Shown: positions 19,034 through 26,979 of the stretch, in pieces
Numbering within the stretch: position 1 is the stretch's first letter
Layout: the number at the start of each line of letters is the position of its first letter
Assembly (NCBI RefSeq): GCF_041431415.1
Contig: NZ_CP107845.1
Coordinates: 3,720,001-3,784,000 of the forward strand
Direction: 5' to 3'
DNA from: Streptomyces sp. NBC_00513
GTDB lineage: Bacteria > Actinomycetota > Actinomycetes > Streptomycetales > Streptomycetaceae
DNA: 64,000 nt
Made by a program: the position numbers and the translations under genes
The notes under the pieces: model-generated
What the model saw: only the letters and a program-made list of their open reading frames with translations
Database searches by the model: none
What the model was told of the DNA's origin: nothing

Positions 19034-19504
19034 TCACGGATCCCGGGCCGGACTCACGGCGGTCGGCCCCCGGCCTGGGGAGGGCGTGTCGGCCGGGCCC
19101 GGGGCCAGGAGGGTGGATCGGCCGGGCCCCGGGCCCGGGAGGGCGTGTCGGCCGGGCCCCGGGGCAGGGGAGGGCGGGAGCGGCGGACCCGCCCGGGACG
19201 CGAGCGCGGGAGCGAAGGGGCCGGTCGGGGCACGGGCCACGACCTCGGCGACCTCGCCCTGAACGTCGCACGCGGTCAGACTCGCGCCCTGTGCCCGCGC
19301 CACCCGCACCGCCGTCGCGCAGGCGGCCTCGGGGCCGTGCGCCCATGTCGCCGCCGCGGCGAGGGCCGCCAGGTCCGCGGCCGCAGCCGCCCGATGCCGC
19401 GCCACGACGGCCTGACCGAGCAACAGGACACCCCCGAACACCGCCCCCAGCACCGTCGTCACCAACGCCGCCCACACGGTGGCGGAGCCCCGGTCCCGCC
19501 TCAC
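19034..19504 (-). CDS. TadE-like / helicase-associated secretion protein of the Tad cluster (Rv3654c type)
   Basis: This 156-aa protein starts at GTG 19504, overlapping the upstream stop as GTGA. The N-terminus has the pilin-like RDRGSATVWAALVTTVLGAVFGGVLLL membrane helix, then an Ala-rich segment (RHRAAAAADLAALAAAA) typical of this family of pseudopilins. The C-terminal about 50 residues are almost entirely Gly, Pro, Ala and Arg and are encoded by repeated GGGCCCGGG-type DNA, so they look like a repeat-driven extension. It is the last gene of the Tad operon and is probably a minor component of the pilus. Confidence 0.75.
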   Translation of the reverse strand: MRRDRGSATVWAALVTTVLGAVFGGVLLLGQAVVARHRAAAAADLAALAAAATWAHGPEAACATAVRVARAQGASLTACDVQGEVAEVVARAPTGPFAPALASRAGPPLPPSPAPGPGRHALPGPGPGRSTLLAPGPADTPSPGRGPTAVSPARDP

Positions 19505-19878
19505 GGCGGCGGCCCCACGCTGTCCTCCGCCAAGGCCACCGCCTGGGCACCGAGGCGTACCGGCAGCCCGCCCGGCCCGGGCGCCGGCGCCGCGACCCGA
19601 ACCCTCCACAGGTCCCCCATCCGCTCCAAACGCACCTCCGCTCCCCGCGGGGCGGCGGCTCCGGCCGCCGCCACCACGATCTCCGCTGGCTCCGAGCGGG
19701 CTGCGGCCCGAGCCCCCGCGCGGGCCGCGTCCACGCACCGGATCTGCGCGGCCGCCGCCATCAGCGCCCACACCAGCAGCGCCGCGAACAACACCAGCGC
19801 CGGAATCACCAGAGCCGCCTCCGCGGTCACATATCCGCGGTCGCCCTTTCCGTCCGCGTTTCCCTCAGAACGGCACAT
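19501..19878 (-). CDS. TadE family pseudopilin
   Basis: This 125-aa protein starts at ATG 19878 with a good GAAGG ribosome-binding site, overlapping the upstream pilin gene by 14 bases. The segment DRGYVTAEAALVIPALVLFAALLVWALMAA is the TadE processing region and membrane helix; Glu at position +5 of the processed form is typical. The remainder includes a conserved VDAARAGARAAAR stretch and a beta-rich tail. It is predicted to be a minor pilin assembled by the TadA/B/C machinery. Confidence 0.82.
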   Translation of the reverse strand: MCRSEGNADGKGDRGYVTAEAALVIPALVLFAALLVWALMAAAAQIRCVDAARAGARAAARSEPAEIVVAAAGAAAPRGAEVRLERMGDLWRVRVAAPAPGPGGLPVRLGAQAVALAEDSVGPPP

Positions 19879-20062
19879 CGAGCGCCTTCCCGATGGTCGA
19901 CTGAAGGGCCGTCGACACCACGTCGCTCGTGACCACCTTGTACAGAACGGCAGCGAACGCACACGCCGCGATCGTGCCCATGGCGTATTCCGAAGTCGAC
20001 ATCCCGGCATCGCGACCGCGGCCACTGAGCGCGGACCGCACTCGAAACCAGATGATCCTCAT
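19865..20062 (-). CDS. DUF4244 Flp-type pilin subunit
   Basis: This 65-aa protein has GGAGG before ATG 20062. A short basic leader (about 20 residues) ends before MSTSEYAMGTIAACAFAAVLYKVV, where the Glu-Tyr pair and hydrophobic helix match Flp pilins and the DUF4244 family. It is presumably the major pilin of the operon, processed by a prepilin peptidase not encoded in this window. It is flanked by tadC and tadE. Confidence 0.85.
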   Translation of the reverse strand: MRIIWFRVRSALSGRGRDAGMSTSEYAMGTIAACAFAAVLYKVVTSDVVSTALQSTIGKALDVPF

Positions 20063-20111
20063 GACAACCTCCTGTTTGATTTCGCTCTTGATGTGATTTC
20101 AGGTTTTGACT

Positions 20112-20891
20112 TCAAGTGCCCGAGAGGAGACCAGCAGCCATCCCAATCACCACTGGAGCCACTCCCACCACAAGAAATGCGGGGAGGAAACACAGCCCCA
20201 CGGGCGCGGTGACGAGTACGGCGGCCCGCTGCGCCCGGGTCGTGGCCTGTCGGGCCCGGTCCGCCCTGAGGGCCGACGCCAGGCGGGAGACCGGCTCGGC
20301 GGCCGGGGCCCCCGTGCGAGCGGCCCGCTCCAGGCACTCCGCCAGCTCCCGGGCGCCCGGTATCTCCGCCAACCTCCCCCACCCCGAACCCGGTTCGCCG
20401 CCGAGCCGCAGTTCCGCCCCGGCCACCGCCAGTCGCTCCCCCACGGGGCCGCCCAGCGACTCCCCGACCACCTCGGCCGCCTCCACCGGACCGGCCCCGG
20501 CCGCGAGACAGGCCGCCAACAGGTCTGCGGCAAAGGGAAGTTGACGCTCCACCTCACGGGGGTCCGCTCCGACCGACGATGCTGCGGCCCTCGATCGCAG
20601 GCGCCGTACCGCGTACGCCGCGCCGCACCCGACCAGGACACCCGCCACGCCGCCGATCAGTACCCAGGCCGCCACCAGAGCGCCGGCCGGCCACGACCAC
20701 GTGATGATCCGATCTCGCGCCCGGGGCCCGACCAGCGGCCCGCGCGGACCTGCTCGCACCTTCAGCAATGCCCCGATCCGCCGCCGGGTCTTCCGCCGCC
20801 GGACTCCCGACGCGGCTGCCGATCCCACGCACGACACCGCCACCGCGAGGCACAACGCCACCCCCAGCCGGTGGACCCACGCCTCATCCAT
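20112..20891 (-). CDS. TadC-like inner-membrane platform protein (type II secretion F domain)
   Basis: This 259-aa protein starts at ATG 20891, overlapping the stop of tadB (TGATG). It has a membrane segment near residue 10-30, two near 70-105, and two at the C-terminus (VLVTAPVGLCFLPAFLVVGVAPVVIGM). The central T2SF region is EVERQLPFAADLLAACLAAGAGPVEAAEVVGESLGG. It should form the assembly platform with TadB. Confidence 0.85.
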   Translation of the reverse strand: MDEAWVHRLGVALCLAVAVSCVGSAAASGVRRRKTRRRIGALLKVRAGPRGPLVGPRARDRIITWSWPAGALVAAWVLIGGVAGVLVGCGAAYAVRRLRSRAAASSVGADPREVERQLPFAADLLAACLAAGAGPVEAAEVVGESLGGPVGERLAVAGAELRLGGEPGSGWGRLAEIPGARELAECLERAARTGAPAAEPVSRLASALRADRARQATTRAQRAAVLVTAPVGLCFLPAFLVVGVAPVVIGMAAGLLSGT

Positions 20892-21784
20892 CACCGCTCC
20901 CCCGCCCGTACGATCCGTCGGCACCACAACATTCCCAGCGCCTCCAGCACCGCGCCCGCCACCAGGCAGCCCCACCCCATCGGGGTGTGCAGCAGGACCG
21001 CGAGCGGGTCCGCCCCGAGGCCGGTACCGATCACCAGCCCCACCAGAGGCAACAAAGCCAGCACCACCGCCGTCGAGCGAGCTCCGGCCAACTGGGCCCG
21101 CAGTGACTCCTCCCGGTCCCGTTCCGCTCGCAAGGCCCCTTCCAGTCGGTCGAGTCCGGCTGCCAGGCCGGCGCCGCCGTCCACGGAGACCCGCCAGCAG
21201 GCCGCCATCCCGGCCAGCCCCTCCGCGCCCGGCTCCCGCGACGCCTCACGCAGTGCCCGGGCCACATCGCCGCCGAAAGCCGCTGCGGCCAGCACCCCGG
21301 CCTCCACCGCACCCAGACCACCAGCGCCCGACGCAGTGCGTCTCAGCGCCGCGCCCAGGGCCTGACCGGGCTGCGCCCCCGCCCTCAGTTCCCCCACGGT
21401 GACCCCGCACAACGCGATCACGTCGGCGGCCCGGGCCTCCCTGGACCGTTCCCGGTCCCGGCCCCTCAACCATCTCCGCAGCAGCGGCGCCGAGACCGCC
21501 CCCAGTGCCAGCGGAACCACGGAACCGCCGAGCAACGCCACCAACACCCCGACCCCGACGCCGGACCACTCCCGCCATCGCGCGGCCAGCACCCGGACCG
21601 CGATCAGCAGCCGCTCCCGAAGCGCTGGTCCGGCCGGCACCACCGGGGCGCCATCGACCGGCAACAACCGGGCCCGTCGGGACATCTGATCGCCTCCGGC
21701 CAACATCCAGGCGGCGGCACCGGCGCAGAGCACCCCGGCGAGCACCGGCACCGAGCCCGCCACCCCGACCGTCCCGGCGCTCAT
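20891..21784 (-). CDS. TadB-like inner-membrane platform protein
   Basis: This 297-aa protein overlaps the upstream ATPase gene by ATGA. It has a signal-anchor-like N-terminus, a central membrane pair (GVGVGVLVALLGGSVVPLALGAVSAPLL), the T2SF domain (ADVIALCGVTVGELRAGAQPGQAL) and C-terminal helices. The tight overlaps on both sides indicate translational coupling. Confidence 0.85.
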   Translation of the reverse strand: MSAGTVGVAGSVPVLAGVLCAGAAAWMLAGGDQMSRRARLLPVDGAPVVPAGPALRERLLIAVRVLAARWREWSGVGVGVLVALLGGSVVPLALGAVSAPLLRRWLRGRDRERSREARAADVIALCGVTVGELRAGAQPGQALGAALRRTASGAGGLGAVEAGVLAAAAFGGDVARALREASREPGAEGLAGMAACWRVSVDGGAGLAAGLDRLEGALRAERDREESLRAQLAGARSTAVVLALLPLVGLVIGTGLGADPLAVLLHTPMGWGCLVAGAVLEALGMLWCRRIVRAGER

Positions 21785-22929
21785 CGGGAAACCTCCAACA
21801 GCGGACCGAGCCGGGCCCAGCCCCTTTCCCGTGCGAACCCTCGCGCGGACCAGAGCAACGCGGGCACCGTCACCACCAGCCCGGCCGGGTCCCGTTCGAG
21901 GACGTGCACCTCGGCCACCCGGCGCTGCCCGGCCCGGTCTCGAACCAGGTGGATCACCAGGGTCAGTGCGGCCGCCAACTGGCTGTGCAGAGCGGCGCGA
22001 TCGAGCCCCGCGGCCGTACCGAGCGCCTCCAACCGCGCCGGCACATGCGCTGCCGCATTGGCATGCACAGTGCCGCAGCCCCCTTCATGGCCCGTATTGA
22101 GGGCGGCCAGCAGGTCCGCCACCTCCGGGCCCCGCACTTCCCCGACCACCAGCCGATCGGGGCGCATCCTCAACGCCTGCCGGACCAGATCTGCCAGGGT
22201 GACGAGACCTGCTCCCTCCTGATTCGCGGGCCGGGTCTCCAGCCGCACCACGTGCGGATGGTCGGGGCGCAGCTCGGCCGAGTCCTCGGCCAGTACGATC
22301 CGTTCACCCGGTCCGACCAGGCTCAACAGGGCGCTCAGCAGGGTGGTCTTGCCCGTCCCGGTGCCTCCGGAGACGAGGAAGGAGAGCCGGGCCTCGACCA
22401 TCGCCCGGAGCAGTTCATGCCCACCCGGCGGCAGGGTCCCCGCGGTCACCAACTCGTCCAACGTGAATGCCTTCGGCCGTACGACGCGCAGTGACAGGCA
22501 GGCGGATCCGACGGCCACCGGTGGCAGCACGGCATGCAGTCGGGTGCCGTCCGGCATCCGGGCGTCCACCCAGGGCCGGGCGTCGTCGAGGCGCCGTCCC
22601 GCTACGGCGGCCAGCCGTTGCGCGAGCCTGCGTACCGCCGCGGCGTCGGCGAAGGTCACCCCGGTGAGTTCCAGCCCTCCTCCGCGGTCCACCCACACCC
22701 GGTCGGGTGCGGCCACCAGCACGTCGGTGACCTCGGGGTCGGCGAGGAGCGCCTCCAACGGGCCGGCGCCGACCAGTTCTGACCGTAACTCGGCTGCCGC
22801 ACCGAGCACTTCCGCGTCTCCGAGCAGCCGGCCCTGAGCCCGCAGGGCCGCCGCGACCCTGGCCGGGGTCGGCTCCGCGCCGCTCTCCGCGAGCCGTTGC
22901 CGCACCGCGTCCAGAAGCAGCGCGCTCAT
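21781..22929 (-). CDS. TadA/CpaF family secretion ATPase
   Basis: This 382-aa ATPase powers pilus assembly. Walker A is GGTGTGKTT; the Asp box follows at LAEDSAELRP, Walker B at LRMRPDRLVVGEVRGPE and the His box at NTGHEGGCGTVHAN. The N-terminal region (EALLADPEVTDVLV, GRRLDDARPWVDARMPDG) is characteristic of CpaF. The start overlaps the upstream Ssd-like gene by ATGA. Confidence 0.93.
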   Translation of the reverse strand: MSALLLDAVRQRLAESGAEPTPARVAAALRAQGRLLGDAEVLGAAAELRSELVGAGPLEALLADPEVTDVLVAAPDRVWVDRGGGLELTGVTFADAAAVRRLAQRLAAVAGRRLDDARPWVDARMPDGTRLHAVLPPVAVGSACLSLRVVRPKAFTLDELVTAGTLPPGGHELLRAMVEARLSFLVSGGTGTGKTTLLSALLSLVGPGERIVLAEDSAELRPDHPHVVRLETRPANQEGAGLVTLADLVRQALRMRPDRLVVGEVRGPEVADLLAALNTGHEGGCGTVHANAAAHVPARLEALGTAAGLDRAALHSQLAAALTLVIHLVRDRAGQRRVAEVHVLERDPAGLVVTVPALLWSARGFARERGWARLGPLLEVSR

Positions 22930-24143
22930 GCCGGCACCCCCTGGGCGGATCCGAGAGCCCGCCGCCAGAAGCCGTCGCAGAAGCGGGCCAGGGCGCCCCG
23001 CCCGCGGGACCCCGGCGGTTCCCCCTCGGCCACCCGTCCCGGCAGTCCCACCTCGACCGGCACCTCGCCGGCCAGGGGGGCACCCAGCAGCCGGGCCACG
23101 GCTTCGGCATCGAGCCCCTCGGGGCAGCGTCCCCGTACGACCACGCGGACGTCCCGGGCGACCATCCGCACCCCTGCCGCCACCCGCCCGGCTGCGGCCA
23201 CGGCCCTCAACTCCCCGGGCACCAGCATCAGTACGAGATCCAACTGGGCCAGCACCTCGGCCACCGCCTCGTCCACCCGTCGGGGCAGATCGACGACGAC
23301 CACGCCGCCGCGGCGGCGGGCCGCGGCGACCACCGAGCGCATCGCGGCGGGCGGCACCACGACCCGGTCCCCTCGGTCCCAGCTGAGCACCCGAAGCGCG
23401 TGCAGTTCCGGCAGGGACTCCTCCAGCGCCCCGGCCCCGACCCGGCCCCGCGAGGCAGCGAAGTCCGGCCAGCGCAGCCCTTCGGCGCCCTCACCCCCGA
23501 GCAGGACGTCCATGCCCCCGCCGAGGGGGTCCCCGTCGATGAGGATGGTGCGTTCGCCGGCGCGCGCGGCCCGTACGGCGAGCGCGCAGGCCAGCGTCGA
23601 CGCGCCGGCGCCGCCACTGCCTCCGATCACGCCGACCGCGAGGGCGGGGCGCCCGGCCCCTTCCACCACGTCGGCGATGCGGTCGACGAGTCGGTTCTCC
23701 GCCTCGGGGAGCCTCAGCACCTCCTCGGCGCCGATCTCCAACGCCCGCTGCCACACCAGCGGGTCGTCCAGATCCCGGCCGACGAGAAGGACCGCGTCCC
23801 GGCGGGGCGCGCCGCGGACCCGGCGTGCCGCGTCGTCCCCGACGAGCACGAGCGGGGCGGAGTCCCAACCGACGCTGCCAAGTGTCGATGCACGGAGATC
23901 GACGTTCTCTCCGTCACCCCCTCCCGGGGCCCCGGCTCCGTCCGGTTCGGGCACCGCGTGGTGGACGTGCGGTTCGGCGCCGGCGGCGGCGCACAGCCGC
24001 AGCAGGTCGTCGAGCAGCAGGGGGTCCTCGGTGATGATCAGCGGCCGGCCACCACCGGGCACGACCTCTTCCGCCCGCTTCGACGACCTTCCCCCACCGG
24101 ACAGCTCGGACTCCGGTGCTTCACACGACTTCGATCCAGCCAT
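22926..24143 (-). CDS. Ssd/TadZ-like MinD-family ATPase, first gene of the Tad operon
   Basis: This 405-aa protein starts at ATG 24143 with an AAGGGGG ribosome-binding site. The N-terminal receiver-like region contains LIITEDPLLLDDLLRLC. The P-loop domain has a deviant Walker A (GGSGGAGASTLA), then ILIDGDPLGGGMDVLLG and VVVDLPRRVDEAVAEVL. Such proteins, annotated as septum site determining in actinobacteria (Rv3660c in M. tuberculosis), localise Tad machinery at poles or septa; whether this one affects septation is not shown here. Seven genes from here down to 19034 form one operon. Confidence 0.88.
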   Translation of the reverse strand: MAGSKSCEAPESELSGGGRSSKRAEEVVPGGGRPLIITEDPLLLDDLLRLCAAAGAEPHVHHAVPEPDGAGAPGGGDGENVDLRASTLGSVGWDSAPLVLVGDDAARRVRGAPRRDAVLLVGRDLDDPLVWQRALEIGAEEVLRLPEAENRLVDRIADVVEGAGRPALAVGVIGGSGGAGASTLACALAVRAARAGERTILIDGDPLGGGMDVLLGGEGAEGLRWPDFAASRGRVGAGALEESLPELHALRVLSWDRGDRVVVPPAAMRSVVAAARRRGGVVVVDLPRRVDEAVAEVLAQLDLVLMLVPGELRAVAAAGRVAAGVRMVARDVRVVVRGRCPEGLDAEAVARLLGAPLAGEVPVEVGLPGRVAEGEPPGSRGRGALARFCDGFWRRALGSAQGVPA

Positions 24144-24244
24144 GATCTCGGCCCCCTTCTCACTGCGAATCCACACACCGCGGACTTCGCGGCTGGAATC
24201 ACCGTGCAGGGATCCGGAAAAAGAAGTGGATCTTGCTCGAAAAC

Positions 24245-24271
24245 TGTGGACAAGAAGCCCTCTGTGAATAA
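24245..24271. promoter_or_regulatory. Pair of DnaA boxes upstream of the Tad operon
   Basis: Two 9-mers in the same orientation lie 18 bases apart: TGTGGACAA at 24245 (TTGTCCACA on the other strand) and TGTGAATAA at 24263 (TTATTCACA). Both match the TTWTNCACA consensus perfectly. They lie about 100 bases upstream of the Ssd/TadZ start codon. Confidence 0.4.
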
Positions 24272-24438
24272 CTCCGCCACCCCATCGCGTGAGTCCAGAG
24301 CGCGCCGGAACCACTACACACAGTCACGAGTTCAAGGAGATGAGGGCCTTCGCGACGCAAGGCCGCCGAAGAGGAAGGGCCGGGGAAATGGTCACCACGG
24401 GCCGAAGGCAAAGGACGCAAACCGCGTCCGGACATGCG

Positions 24439-24471
24439 ACGACCCCCGCCGGGGGGGAGAGCGGGGGTCGT
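24439..24471. terminator. Strong hairpin between divergent genes
   Basis: An 11-bp perfect stem (ACGACCCCCGC with its complement) has an 11-base loop. It sits between the divergent Tad operon and HAD gene, so it does not follow any annotated gene on either strand. It could be an attenuator or the end of a short unannotated transcript. Confidence 0.5.
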
Positions 24472-24607
24472 CCCCACGGTCCGACTCGGGGGGGGAGGAG
24501 CCAGACCGGGTTAGCACGGTCGCGAACGATCCGTGACTTCCATGGTGTACCCGAGAGCCCTCTCAGGCAAACCCACGCGCCACACCTTACGCCGAATGGT
24601 GGGCGCA

Positions 24608-24613
24608 TATGCT
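24608..24613 (+). promoter_or_regulatory. Possible -10 element of a leaderless transcript
   Basis: TATGCT lies 6 bases before the GTG start of the HAD gene, which has no Shine-Dalgarno sequence. A weak CCTTAC lies about 17 bases further upstream. This would place transcription start at or next to the start codon. Confidence 0.3.
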
Positions 24614-24619
24614 CGGGGC

Positions 24620-25456
24620 GTGGAAAATCAGCCCTTGCCGCACTCCTCGCCTCGGACCGCTGCCTTCTTCGACCTGGACAAGACGGTCATTGCGAAGTCG
24701 AGCACTCTGACGTTCAGCAAGTCCTTCTACCAGGGTGGCCTGATCAACCGGCGGGCCGTACTGCGCACCGCGTACACCCAGTTCTTCTTCTTGGTCGGCG
24801 GCGCCGACCACGATCAGATGGAGCGGATGCGGGAGTACCTGTCCGCCCTTTGCAAGGGGTGGAACGTCCAGCAGGTGCGCGAGATCGTCGCCGAAGCACT
24901 GCACGACCTCATCGACCCGATCATCTACGACGAGGCCGCGTCCCTCATCGAGGCCCACCACACGGCCGGCCGTGACGTGGTGATCGTGTCGACCTCCGGC
25001 GCCGAAGTGGTCGAGCCGATCGGCGAGATGCTCGGTGCGGACCGTGTCGTGGCCACCCGGATGGTGGTCGGCGACGACGGCTGCTTCACGGGCGAGATCG
25101 AGTACTACGCCTACGGACCGACGAAGGCGGAGGCCGTACGCGAGCTCGCCGAGTCTGAGGGGTACGACCTCGCGCGGTGCTACGCGTACAGCGACTCGAT
25201 CACCGACGTGCCGATGTTGGAGGCGGTGGGACATCCCCATGCCGTCAATCCCGACCGGGCGTTGCGTCGCGAGGCGGTCGCACGGGAGTGGCCGGTGCTG
25301 GTGTTCAACAGGCCCGTGCGGTTGAAGCAGCGGCTGCCGGGGTCCATGACCTCCCGACCGGCCCTGGTGGCCGCCGCGGCGGTCGGCGCGGCCGCCGCCA
25401 CGGCCGGGCTCGTCTGGTACGCGAGCCGGCGGCGGGCAGGCGCCTCCGCCGTATAG
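24620..25456 (+). CDS. HAD-superfamily subfamily IB hydrolase with C-terminal membrane anchor
   Basis: This 278-aa protein starts at GTG 24620 (VENQPLPHSS); ATG 24596 is an in-frame alternative. Motif I is FFDLDKTVIAKSS, motif II lies in VIVSTSGAEVV, and motif IV is YAYSDSITDVPMLEAVG, as in SerB-like phosphatases. The last about 30 residues form a hydrophobic helix followed by a short basic tail (WYASRRRAG), suggesting tail anchoring. The substrate is unknown; family members hydrolyse phosphoserine, lysophospholipids or similar phosphomonoesters. A mycobacterial counterpart (Rv3661) sits in the same position beside the Tad cluster. Confidence 0.88.
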   Translation: MENQPLPHSSPRTAAFFDLDKTVIAKSSTLTFSKSFYQGGLINRRAVLRTAYTQFFFLVGGADHDQMERMREYLSALCKGWNVQQVREIVAEALHDLIDPIIYDEAASLIEAHHTAGRDVVIVSTSGAEVVEPIGEMLGADRVVATRMVVGDDGCFTGEIEYYAYGPTKAEAVRELAESEGYDLARCYAYSDSITDVPMLEAVGHPHAVNPDRALRREAVAREWPVLVFNRPVRLKQRLPGSMTSRPALVAAAAVGAAAATAGLVWYASRRRAGASAV

Positions 25457-26015
25457 GCCGCCATCCTCACGACCCGGTACGACCCGGCGCTCACCGTCCG
25501 ACCGCCGTCTGACCGCCGGCCGACCGCCGTCCGGCCGCCGACCGCCGACCGCCGACCGCCGACCGCCTCCGCCGCGCCGCAGCCCGTACGACGGGGGCGG
25601 TGGCCACGCGGTGGTTCCGGCTCCATGCGTTCGGCTCCACGCGCGTGGAGCCGAACGGCCCCGACGGAACAACATCGCGCCCGGAATCGAATGTCCGGAT
25701 CGTCCAGGCTCATCCTGGAAAGTAAAGAAGTGGAGCCAGGGGTTTCGCTTGTCTCCGAAGCGGAGTACAAAGGAGTCAACGGCCCGCGAGACCAAAGAAC
25801 ATCCGAGAGGATCATCTTTAAAACGCAGTAAGGCCCACGGACCGAAGCATGAACGCCGAGCACCCACGCGACGTCGACCCGTCGATTACGGGCCAGCCGC
25901 ACCAGGTGACGGGCAAAGTTCCCGACCTGATGGGCATACATTCGAGGACGCTTGGTAACTGGGCGCGAGTGCCAGCGGCGACACCAAGGCAAGACGGTGT
26001 CGCCGCAACCCGTGT
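25457..26015. other. Intergenic region with GACCGCC tandem repeats and unassigned AT-richer segment
   Basis: About 560 bases separate the convergent HAD and Fic-like genes. At 25496-25567 there are about ten imperfect copies of a 7-base GACCGCC unit. A 30-bp palindrome follows (listed separately). From 25680 to 25970 the base composition drops to well below the local average and no gene could be recognised on either strand. A short plus-strand frame from 25849 (ending in LGIHSRTLGNWAR-like sequence) vaguely recalls an IS3 OrfA helix-turn-helix but is too weak to call. Confidence 0.45.
25628..25657. repeat. Perfect 30-bp palindrome
   Basis: Fifteen-base arms (from CGTTCGGCTCCACGC) meet with no loop. 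It may be a bidirectional terminator between the convergent genes, or a protein-binding dyad. A partial copy of the left arm (GGCTCCATGCG) precedes it at 25618. Confidence 0.7.
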
Positions 26016-26870
26016 TCAGGCCGCGCCGCGCTGGAGCGCCTCGCAGACCGCCATCGATTCCCGGGAACCCAGCTCGATCGCCCGGCCGCAGTGTGCGATC
26101 CAGGCGCCCATGCCCTCCGCGGTTCCGGACACGTACCCCTCGAAGGCCGCGACGTAGGCCTGCGCACCCTGTTCCGCGTGGCCGACCTCGGCCGGGCAGA
26201 TGGCCTTCGGGTCGAGCCCGCTGTTGATCAGCACGATCCGTTCGGCCGCCCGTGCGACCAGACCGTTGTAGGTCCCGAAGGGACGCAGGGCCAGCAGTTC
26301 ACCATGCACCACCGATGCCGTGATCAGCGCCGGCGAGGAGCCTCCCGCGATGATCAGCCGCGACAGCCCGTCCAACCGGCCCGCGACCTCCTCGGCACTC
26401 GGGAGCGGCAGGTCGATCAGTGGCTCGTCCACCGGTTCACCCGCCAGACGAGGCCGCCCCACCGTGTCGCCCTCGATCGCCGACGGCGCGGACGCGTCCG
26501 GAGCCGCCGTCGTCGAACCCGACGCGACCAGGTGCAGGCGCGCGAGGACACGCATCGGGGACTGCCGCCAGATGCTCAGGAGCTGCCCGGCCTCGGCCGT
26601 CAGGCGCAGGGCGGCACCCACCGCCCGCGCCTGCGACTCCGAGCCGAAGTCGGTTCGGCGACGCACCTCTTCCAGGGCCCAGTCGGCGCCCGACAACGCC
26701 GCGCTCCCGCGCGCGCCGCGCAGCGCCGCCTCCGAGGCGATCTCCCCGCTGCGACGACGCATCACCCGGTGCCCGTACACCCGGTCCACGGCCTTGCGTA
26801 CGGAATCCACGGAATCGGAGACACCCGGCAGCCCGGCCAGTGGGGCCAGCGGGTCAGCAGCGCTACTCAT
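26016..26870 (-). CDS. Fic/DOC-like protein with degenerate active-site motif
   Basis: This 284-aa all-helical protein starts at ATG 26870 (MSSAADPLAPLAGLPG). The segment LLALRPFGTYNGLVARAAERIVL resembles the Fic core HPFxxGNGRxxR, but the catalytic His is replaced by Arg and the anion-hole Gly-Asn-Gly is altered to Tyr-Asn-Gly. Adenylylating activity is therefore doubtful. Preceding helices (ASVVHGELLALRPFG) fit a Fic N-terminal bundle. Older annotations of relatives call it oxidoreductase without visible basis. It is divergent from the MinD-like ATPase gene, so the two may be functionally linked. Confidence 0.65.
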   Translation of the reverse strand: MSSAADPLAPLAGLPGVSDSVDSVRKAVDRVYGHRVMRRRSGEIASEAALRGARGSAALSGADWALEEVRRRTDFGSESQARAVGAALRLTAEAGQLLSIWRQSPMRVLARLHLVASGSTTAAPDASAPSAIEGDTVGRPRLAGEPVDEPLIDLPLPSAEEVAGRLDGLSRLIIAGGSSPALITASVVHGELLALRPFGTYNGLVARAAERIVLINSGLDPKAICPAEVGHAEQGAQAYVAAFEGYVSGTAEGMGAWIAHCGRAIELGSRESMAVCEALQRGAA

Positions 26871-26920
26871 AAGTAGGGAGCCTACGCACTGCACGCGCAT
26901 AGCACCGACCCCTCCTTGGA

Positions 26921-26947
26921 GTGGTCTTCTTCACTCAGGTAGACCAC
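26921..26947. promoter_or_regulatory. Inverted repeat in a divergent promoter
   Basis: GTGGTCT and AGACCAC are separated by 13 bases, between the Fic-like and MinD-like genes and about 33 bases before the latter's ATG. It is a candidate operator. Confidence 0.35.
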
Positions 26948-26979
26948 GTAGCGCTATCAACCCACTACGCTTGGTGAAC

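Noticed and set aside
25849..26016. Short plus-strand frame with a faint IS3 OrfA-like helix-turn-helix (LGIHSRTLGNWAR-like)
   Set aside because: Only about a dozen residues resemble the family and the frame continues into antisense of the Fic-like gene. Too weak to call a transposase remnant.
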